Assembly (NCBI GenBank): GCA_002307235.1
Contig: DBTV01000022.1
Coordinates: 74,425 to 128,901 of the forward strand
Direction: 5' to 3'
From: Acidobacteriaceae bacterium UBA1307
Lineage (GTDB): Bacteria > Acidobacteriota > Terriglobia > Terriglobales > Acidobacteriaceae
Length of the DNA: 54,477 nucleotides
Positions 49,107-54,477 of this stretch are shown here, piece after piece. The translations under genes and the position numbers were made by a program. Position 1 is the first letter of the stretch. Every line of letters begins with the position of its first letter. The notes beneath the pieces were generated by a model that worked only from the letters and a program-made list of their open reading frames with translations, was not told the origin of the DNA and did no database searches.

Positions 49107-49491
49107 TGCTTCTCCTCTGTGCGCCAAAAATGGAAAAACCTTGCCCGGGCTGGCTGTCCAGTGGCAAATCTTTGCGTCTAAGTTAGATGTTGCAGGCCGG
49201 AGAAAAGAATGCGGAACGCCGCAACTGACTCCGTTCCGGTAGACTGTGAGATGGGTCCCACTGGGGCCAAATTCCCAGCGGCGTGTTTGCCGGTGGGTGG
49301 ACAAAAGGAAAGGCTCGGTTTTTCGGGCCGTGTTTGCCTTGCACGTTGGGCAAGAGCGGGTGCGGTTCACTATAATCAATCTTTCCTTGAGGCAGCACCA
49401 GATTTTCAGTAATGAGGGTGTGCATATTCTTCCCGTGAAGCCGAACTTTGGAACGCACCAGAAATTTTGCTCGCCGCAGGAGGTTCTCCCG
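49107..49491. other. 385-bp divergent region between GPx and bamA
   Basis: Contains TATAAT at 49371-49376, the probable bamA -10 box, giving a leader of about 110 nt. No good -35 at 17 nt. AGGAGG at 49478-49483 is the bamA ribosome site. A GGTCCCACTGGGG segment (about 49255-49267) resembles, inverted, CCCAGTGGGACC upstream of the RND operon (about 48491). No gene supported. Confidence 0.5.
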
Positions 49492-52398
49492 GTGAAGAGG
49501 CAGTGCACGTTAGTGGAGCGCTTGCTCAGCGGTATGACCTGCTTGGCGCGGACGGCGGTTTTGCTCGCGGTCGCGGCCTCAGCGGTCGCGCTCGATGCGC
49601 AGCAGTCGCAGACCATCGACCAGATCCGTGTGATCGGCAACCGGCGCATCCCCAAGGAGACCGTGCTGGCGCGTTTGTTTACGCACCCAGGCGACTCCTA
49701 TGACCCGATCTCGATCGAACGCGACTTCAACTCGCTGTGGAACACGGGATACTTCGAGGACCTGCGCATTGAGCGCGAGGATACCGAGAAGGGCATTGTC
49801 CTGAATGTCTTCCTGCGCGAGAAGCCGACGATCCGCGAGATCAACTACAAGGGTTTGAATACCGTTTCGACCTCCGACGTCCTTGACCGCTTCAAGAAGG
49901 AAAAGGTCGGTCTGTCAGTGGAAAGCCAGTTTGATCAGACCAAGATCAAGCGCGCCGAGACGGTGATCAAGAATATTCTGGCCGAGCACGGCCACCAGTT
50001 CGCCACCATCAAGACCGAAGTGAAGACCATTCCTCCGGCCTCGGTGCAGGTGAACTTCAACATCAAGGAAGGTCCGGTCGTTAAGGTCGGCGCCATCAAG
50101 TTCACCGGCAACGATCACTTGTCGGCCCTGGTGTTGCGCCGCTCGATGAAGAACCTGAAGCCGATCGGCATTCCTTACTCGATGATCTTCGAGAACCTGT
50201 TTGCGCAGAGCTTTGACGCCGGCAAGCTCGAGGAAGATTCCGAGCGCGTCCGCCAGGCCTATCGCGACAAGGGCTATGCCAATGCCGCCGTCGAGACGCC
50301 GCAGACGCAGATTCGCGACCAGGGCGGCCTGAACTGGCTCACCTTCCGCCCCAACCGCGGCAAGCGCATCGACATTTTGCTGCCGATTGAAGAAGGCGAA
50401 CGCTATCGCCTTGGTTCAATTACCTTTACGGGAAACAAGGCCATCACCAACCAGAAGGCGCTTCGCTCCACCTTTGCCGTCAAGGACGGCGAGTGGTTCA
50501 ACGCCACCATGATCGGCAAGGGCCTCGAAAACCTGAAGAAGGCCTACGGCCAGCTCGGCTACATCAACTTCGGCGCGATTCCCAAGCCCGTCTATGACGA
50601 TCAGAAGAAGACCGTCTCGTTTGTCGTCGATGTCGATGAAGGCAAGCCCTTCTACGTTTCCCGCATCGAGTTCCAGGGCAACACCGTCACGCGCGACCGC
50701 GTCATCCGTCGCGAACTGATGCTCGACGAAGGTTCGGTCTACAACTCCAACCTTTGGGAGTACAGCCTGATGCGCCTGAACCAGCTCGAGTATTTCGAGC
50801 CGCTCAAGGTCGAGCAGGACTCCGAAGCGCACCAGGACGCCGATGCCGGCACCGTCGAACTGCTGCTCAAGGTCAAGGAAAAGGGCAAGAACTCGATCGG
50901 CATGAATGGCGGTCTGAGCGGTATGTCGGGCGCGTTCATCGGCCTGAACTACCAGACCAACAACTTCCTCGGTCTGGGCGAAACGCTGAGCTTGCAGGCG
51001 AATTTGGGTAACACCAACCGCCAGTTCCTGTTCGGCTTTACGCAGCCCTACATTCAGAACAAGCCGATGACCCTCGGCTTCCAGATCTACAACAACAAGC
51101 AGGACTTCAACGCCGCCAAGAACTATCAGGCGACGACCGGAGCCTCGGCCAATCTGAGCGCTGCCGAAAAGTCGCTGACGCAGAACTACAACCAGGCGTC
51201 GACGGGCATGAACTTCTCGGTCGGCTACCCGTTGAAGGGACGCGCCTTCCAGCGCCTTGGCCTGACCTACTCGCTGTCGCGTTCGTCGATTACTGCCTTC
51301 AGTTCTGCCTCGCAGAGCTTCTTCCAGACCATCAGCTTCCGGTCGGGCATTCAGTCGAATGGCGCGCTGAAGGGCATCGTCAACAGCTCGGTGTCGTTCT
51401 CGTACAGCTACAACACCGTCAGCAACCCGAGCCGCCCGCGCAACGGCAAGGAATATACGGCGGCACTGCAGGTGGCCGGTCTCTGGGGCAATGTGCGTTA
51501 CATTGCGCCTGAGGTTGCCTACAAGCAGTACATCCCGATGCACTACCTGAAGCCTTCGGAGAATGGCCGCAATATTCTGGCCATTCGCGCCCAGCTTGGT
51601 TATGTGCGCGGCTTTGGTGGGGATGTGGCTCCGCCGCAGAACCGCTTCTACGCCGGTGGTGAAAGCGAAATCCGCGGCTTCGATACCCGTGGCGCCACGC
51701 CCTATGGCTATGTGCCAACGCGCGTCAGCGTGCAGTTGACCAATCCGGACAGCACCTGCGTCACGCGTGACCCGGGTCAGGCGGCCATTGATGAGTGCAT
51801 CAAGGTGCCGGTTCCGGTCTACGGCGTTGCCTCGATCGGCGGCGATACCAGCTTCAACAGCAACATCGAATATCGCATTCCGGTGGTTGGACCGCTGATG
51901 TTCTCGCTCTTTGACGACTTCAGCCTCGACATGGCGCTGGACCGCTCGCAGTTGAAGCAGAGCATTGAAGGCTTCAACCAGTTGACGGCGCAGCTTTATG
52001 GCTGCCCGGTGCTGAACCGCGAAAACGGCACCTGCCAGGGTGGTATCGCCGGCACCGATGTTGGCTTCAAGCGCAACATTCGGCCGGTTGCGGGCACCAA
52101 CATCGTGCCGCGCATGTCGACCGGCGCCGAGTTGTCGATGGTGATGCCGATCATCAACGCGCCCTTCCGGCTCTACTACGCCTACAATCCGCTGCGACTC
52201 TACGAGCGGCCGTATTGCAACGAGGACCTCGGCAAGAACCAGAGCAGCTGCACGACCGGGCTGATCACGCGTTCGATGTTCCCGAGCGGCGATGCGGGCG
52301 ACTACACCTATGCGGAGATCATTGCCGCCTACGGTAGCCGCAACCTCTATCGTGAGCCCCGCAAGACCTTCCGGCTGACGATTTCGACCACCTTCTAA
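49492..52398 (+). CDS. bamA: BamA, outer-membrane protein assembly factor (Omp85)
   Basis: 968 residues from the GTG at 49492, which has AGGAGG 8 nt upstream and opens a signal peptide (MTCLARTAVLLAVAASAVALDAQ). Five POTRA-type repeats (about 40-430; e.g. IDQIRVIGNRRIPKETV, LGSITFTGNKAITNQ, VSRIEFQGNTVTRDRVI) are followed by a 16-strand barrel. The L6 motif is RGF at 728-730 (GGESEIRGFDTRG). The C-terminus ends in aromatic LTISTTF. It inserts beta-barrel proteins in the outer membrane. It is longer than the E. coli protein (~800 residues), with extra loops in the barrel. ompH follows. Confidence 0.96.
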   Translation: MKRQCTLVERLLSGMTCLARTAVLLAVAASAVALDAQQSQTIDQIRVIGNRRIPKETVLARLFTHPGDSYDPISIERDFNSLWNTGYFEDLRIEREDTEKGIVLNVFLREKPTIREINYKGLNTVSTSDVLDRFKKEKVGLSVESQFDQTKIKRAETVIKNILAEHGHQFATIKTEVKTIPPASVQVNFNIKEGPVVKVGAIKFTGNDHLSALVLRRSMKNLKPIGIPYSMIFENLFAQSFDAGKLEEDSERVRQAYRDKGYANAAVETPQTQIRDQGGLNWLTFRPNRGKRIDILLPIEEGERYRLGSITFTGNKAITNQKALRSTFAVKDGEWFNATMIGKGLENLKKAYGQLGYINFGAIPKPVYDDQKKTVSFVVDVDEGKPFYVSRIEFQGNTVTRDRVIRRELMLDEGSVYNSNLWEYSLMRLNQLEYFEPLKVEQDSEAHQDADAGTVELLLKVKEKGKNSIGMNGGLSGMSGAFIGLNYQTNNFLGLGETLSLQANLGNTNRQFLFGFTQPYIQNKPMTLGFQIYNNKQDFNAAKNYQATTGASANLSAAEKSLTQNYNQASTGMNFSVGYPLKGRAFQRLGLTYSLSRSSITAFSSASQSFFQTISFRSGIQSNGALKGIVNSSVSFSYSYNTVSNPSRPRNGKEYTAALQVAGLWGNVRYIAPEVAYKQYIPMHYLKPSENGRNILAIRAQLGYVRGFGGDVAPPQNRFYAGGESEIRGFDTRGATPYGYVPTRVSVQLTNPDSTCVTRDPGQAAIDECIKVPVPVYGVASIGGDTSFNSNIEYRIPVVGPLMFSLFDDFSLDMALDRSQLKQSIEGFNQLTAQLYGCPVLNRENGTCQGGIAGTDVGFKRNIRPVAGTNIVPRMSTGAELSMVMPIINAPFRLYYAYNPLRLYERPYCNEDLGKNQSSCTTGLITRSMFPSGDAGDYTYAEIIAAYGSRNLYREPRKTFRLTISTTF

Positions 52399-52426
52399 AC
52401 GCATGGACCTTGTGCGCAAAGACCTG

Positions 52427-52453
52427 GGCCGCTCCTTTCGGGGAGCGGCCTTT
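52427..52453 (+). terminator. Terminator-like hairpin after bamA
   Basis: 9-bp stem GGCCGCTCC/GGAGCGGCC (52427-52435, 52442-52450), TTTCGG loop, then TTT; AAAG/CTTT bases on the sides extend the pairing. Likely ends most bamA transcription before ompH. Confidence 0.7.
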
Positions 52454-52515
52454 GCCTGTCAGGGCGCTGCGAGAAAAAAGTGCAAAAAACCCGCTCAAAT
52501 TCATGCTTTTGAGGT

Positions 52516-52707
52516 TTGACGCACCTACCCACGGCTCCTATAATCCATCTAGTTCCTGCTGATGTCTCCATTCGTATCTTTTGCTGTCTTTGCGCATTCG
52601 GCGCGAAGTTTCTTCCCAAAAGAGCGTGAGGTTAATCAGGAGGCACGGGCTTGGAAGCGCGCTGCGCAACAGGCCTTCCAGGAATTCCGAAGGAGCTCTT
52701 ACATCCA
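52516..52707 (+). promoter_or_regulatory. ompH promoter and long leader
   Basis: TTGACG (52516-52521), 17-nt spacer, TATAAT (52539-52544); start expected near 52551. The leader of about 157 nt ends with AAGGAG near 52689. The leader has no recognised riboswitch. It is long for a constitutive gene and could be a control point. Confidence 0.7.
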
Positions 52708-53325
52708 ATGAAGCGTACGCTCGCACTCATCGTTCTGCTGGCCTCGGGCATGGTCCTGAGCGCCTCTGCTCAAACACCGGCTGCCGCGCCGGCCGGTCCC
52801 ACCAAGGTAGCCGTCATCGCCTTCCAGATGGCCGTGGGCCAAACCAATGAAGGCCAGCGCGACTTCGCCGACCTGATGAAGAAGTTCGAGCCTCGCCGCG
52901 CCAAGCTGAAGGCGCTCAACGATGAGGTCGAGAGCCTGACCAAGCAGTTGCAGGCGCAGGGTGACAAGCTGGCTCCGGCCGAGCAGCAGAGCCGCGCCGC
53001 CGCCATCGAGACCAAGAAGAAGCAGCTCGAGCGCGAAGCCGAGGATGCCCAGAACGACCTGCAGCAGGAAGAGCAGCAGTTGTATGCGACGCTGGCCTCC
53101 AAGGTCTACGACGTGCTCCAGACCTATGTCGAGCAGCAGGGTTACACGGTCGTCTTCGACGTGACCCCCTCGCAGCAGCAGCAGCAGCAGGTTCTCTATG
53201 CGGCTCCCTCGACGGTGATCACCAAGGCCATCATCGACGCCTACAACGCCAAGTCGGGCGTTCCGGCGCCTCCGACCGTCGAAGCGCCGAAGCCTGCTCC
53301 GGCACGTCGTCCGGCCGCCAAGTAG
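52708..53325 (+). CDS. OmpH/Skp-family periplasmic chaperone
   Basis: 205 residues. Signal peptide about 1-21 (LALIVLLASGMVLSASAQ). A small beta part around VAVIAFQMAV is followed by a long coiled-coil hairpin (about 50-135, rich in Lys, Glu and Gln), then TVVFDVTPS and a short strand. It holds unfolded outer-membrane proteins for BamA. A run of six glutamines at about residues 154-159 and a Pro/Ala-rich tail (PAPARRPAAK) are extras. The ATG at 52708 is chosen because it opens the signal peptide. It follows bamA, the common gene order. Confidence 0.88.
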   Translation: MKRTLALIVLLASGMVLSASAQTPAAAPAGPTKVAVIAFQMAVGQTNEGQRDFADLMKKFEPRRAKLKALNDEVESLTKQLQAQGDKLAPAEQQSRAAAIETKKKQLEREAEDAQNDLQQEEQQLYATLASKVYDVLQTYVEQQGYTVVFDVTPSQQQQQQVLYAAPSTVITKAIIDAYNAKSGVPAPPTVEAPKPAPARRPAAK

Positions 53326-53345
53326 TTCAGGGTAGCCTTCTCTAC

Positions 53346-53374
53346 GAAAAGCCCCGCACAGCGCGGGGCTTTTC
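53346..53374 (+). terminator. Intrinsic terminator of ompH
   Basis: 12-bp perfect stem GAAAAGCCCCGC/GCGGGGCTTTTC (53346-53357, 53363-53374), 5-nt loop. U-rich lower stem. Confidence 0.9.
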
Positions 53375-53701
53375 TGCGTTTGCACGCCGCTTGCCAGAGG
53401 AGTAAAAGAGGTTGGAATGTTAAATCCATACAATGGAAGAGCGAGGAATCTGTGTGGAAAAATCTGTGCATATCTTTTGGAAAGCTGGGAACGAAAAAAG
53501 GAAATTCCCAAATGTCAAGGTGGCAATATTTTTTTATAAAAACATAAAGATCTTATATTCAGTTATTTGCAGAGATTTGTCTGGCGGTTGTACACCGCCA
53601 GACAAAAATATATTTTTGAGGTGCCGAAAAGAAACTTTCCACAGATGGGCATAAAAGTCGAGTAACGAAAGTATCGGGTGGTAATCGGACCTTCGCTACT
53701 T
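53375..53701. other. AT-rich region between convergent ompH and lepA
   Basis: About 300 bp with clearly lower GC than anything nearby. It has a strong hairpin at 53578-53604 (11-13 bp stem, TGTAC loop) and two DnaA-box-like 9-mers in inverted orientation: TGTGGAAAA (53453-53461) and CTTTCCACA (53635-53643). A 73-codon frame (53433-53654) has no ribosome site and unlikely composition. It may hold a small RNA; no family was recognised. Confidence 0.5.
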
Positions 53702-54477
53702 CTAGGACTCTTCGCCGATCCGCAGCACGGCCAGGAAGGCCTCTTGCGGAATGTCGACCTTGCCGATGCGCTTCATCCGCTTTTTGCCCTCTTTCTGCTT
53801 TTCGAGCAGCTTGCGCTTGCGGCTGATGTCGCCACCGTAGCACTTGGCCAGCACGTTCTTGCGCAGGGCGCTGACGGTTTCGCGGGCAACGATCTTGGCG
53901 CCGATGGCGGCCTGAATGGCGACCTCGAACTGTTGGCGCGGAATCAGCTCGCGCATCTTCGCGACCAGGGCCTTGCCGCGCTCGTAGGAGAAGTCGCGAT
54001 GGACGATGATCGACAGCGCGTCGACCGGTTCGCCCGAAACCAGCACGTCGAGCTTGACCATCGGCGATTCCCACTCACCGGCCAACTGATAGTCGAGCGA
54101 GGCGTAGCCGCGCGAGACGGTCTTCAGCCGGTCGTAGAAGTCGAGCACGATCTCGTTGAGCGGCAGCTCATAGGTGAGCAGCACGCGGATCGGCGTGACG
54201 TATTCGAAGTTGATCTGCTTGCCGCGCTTCTCTTCGACGAGTTTGAGAATGCCGCCGACGAACTCTTCGTTGGTGAGAATCTTCGCGGTAATGATCGGCT
54301 CGCGGATCGATTCGATGTTGGTTGGATCGGGCCAGCGCGAGGGGTTGTCGACCTCAAGCACGGTGCCGTCGGTCAGCGTGATGTGGTAGCGCACGCCGGG
54401 GGCGGTGGTGATCAGGTCGAGCTCGTACTCGCGCTCCAGCCGCTCCTGGATAATCTCCATGTGCAGCAGGCCGAGGA
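53702..54477 (-). CDS. lepA: LepA (elongation factor 4), C-terminal part, cut by window edge
   Basis: The last ~257 residues; the gene enters from the right edge. LepA is a ribosomal GTPase that acts on stalled or misplaced ribosomes. Visible here: the edge of domain III-like LGLLHMEIIQERLEREYELDLITTAP, then the EF-G domain V-like region (TYELPLNEIVLDFYDRLKTVSRGYASLDYQ) and the LepA-specific C-terminal domain with the signature CYGGDISRKRKLLEKQKEGKKRMK and IPQEAFLAVL. Domain content is intact to the stop. The GTPase domain is outside the window. Confidence 0.97.
   Translation of the reverse strand, partial: LGLLHMEIIQERLEREYELDLITTAPGVRYHITLTDGTVLEVDNPSRWPDPTNIESIREPIITAKILTNEEFVGGILKLVEEKRGKQINFEYVTPIRVLLTYELPLNEIVLDFYDRLKTVSRGYASLDYQLAGEWESPMVKLDVLVSGEPVDALSIIVHRDFSYERGKALVAKMRELIPRQQFEVAIQAAIGAKIVARETVSALRKNVLAKCYGGDISRKRKLLEKQKEGKKRMKRIGKVDIPQEAFLAVLRIGEES

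Noticed and set aside
49246..49491. 82-codon upstream extension of bamA
   Set aside because: No signal peptide at that start, it contains the TATAAT box, and a GTG with AGGAGG exists at 49492.
50416..52419. 667-codon minus-strand frame opposite bamA
   Set aside because: Antisense of bamA, whose POTRA and barrel motifs are clear on the plus strand.
53433..53654. 73-codon frame in the AT-rich spacer
   Set aside because: No ribosome site, composition unlike the other genes, and it runs through the palindromic hairpin.
53375..53701. Replication origin
   Set aside because: Only two imperfect DnaA-box-like sites, no dnaA, dnaN or gidA nearby; kept only as a lesser observation.

Overview
This is a GC-rich bacterial chromosome segment, most likely from the Acidobacteriota (class Terriglobia, Acidobacteriaceae-like). 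The main clues are a protein of the acidobacterial TIGR03435 family (12379-13170), secreted M13 and M2 metallopeptidases, an M2 (ACE-like) enzyme in a Gram-negative setting with BamA and an OmpH/Skp-type chaperone, RND efflux genes, and many intergenic short repeats. No rRNA, tRNA, prophage or CRISPR array was seen. Both edges cut genes: hslU on the left and lepA on the right. || Layout: 1-1.7 kb holds hslV and hslU with a REP-associated tyrosine transposase (RAYT) unit between them. 2-9.6 kb holds a small membrane protein, argJ, a PAS-GGDEF cyclase, an ABC ATPase, a CDF zinc exporter and an S15/CocE hydrolase. 9.6-12.4 kb holds a vapBC-type module and prfA-prmC. 12.4-16.7 kb is a minus-strand run (DUF347 membrane protein, ndk, GH43, membrane glycosyltransferase-like protein, TIGR03435). 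16.9-20.5 kb holds an M13 peptidase convergent with a glycosyltransferase. 20.7-26.4 kb holds sucCD (split by a tandem repeat), an EamA-like protein, trpD, a LigB-type dioxygenase and a small protein. 26.7-29.6 kb is larE-larC-larB, for the nickel-pincer nucleotide cofactor. 29.6-30.9 kb is an AT-richer cassette of two tiny proteins and a membrane protein. 30.9-37.4 kb holds a PI-PLC-like enzyme, an ABC-F ATPase, an outer-membrane-like protein, cysK and cysE. 37.6-42.2 kb holds the M2 peptidase, a beta-helix/PKD/PA14 protein and a small anchored protein. 42.3-48.3 kb is an RND tripartite efflux operon. 48.6-54.5 kb holds a glutathione peroxidase, bamA, ompH and lepA. || How genes work together: HslV and HslU form one protease; PrmC modifies the RF1 made by the gene before it; SucC and SucD form one enzyme; CysE and CysK form the cysteine-synthesis pair, and CysE ends in the isoleucine expected for complex formation; LarE, LarC and LarB make one cofactor; BamA and OmpH handle outer-membrane proteins. 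|| Features that gene calls do not explain: (i) several genes have a -10 hexamer ending 6-7 nt before the start codon, suggesting leaderless transcripts; (ii) a ~90-bp structured repeat in three copies, two of them with co-varying ends; (iii) GGGACTA heptad arrays joined to TTAGC-type arrays, including 12 perfect units between sucC and sucD; (iv) the low-GC cassette at 29.6-30.9 kb, whose two small proteins share an NPFV motif and which has its own promoter. This cassette is the best candidate for an undescribed system, but its function is unknown.
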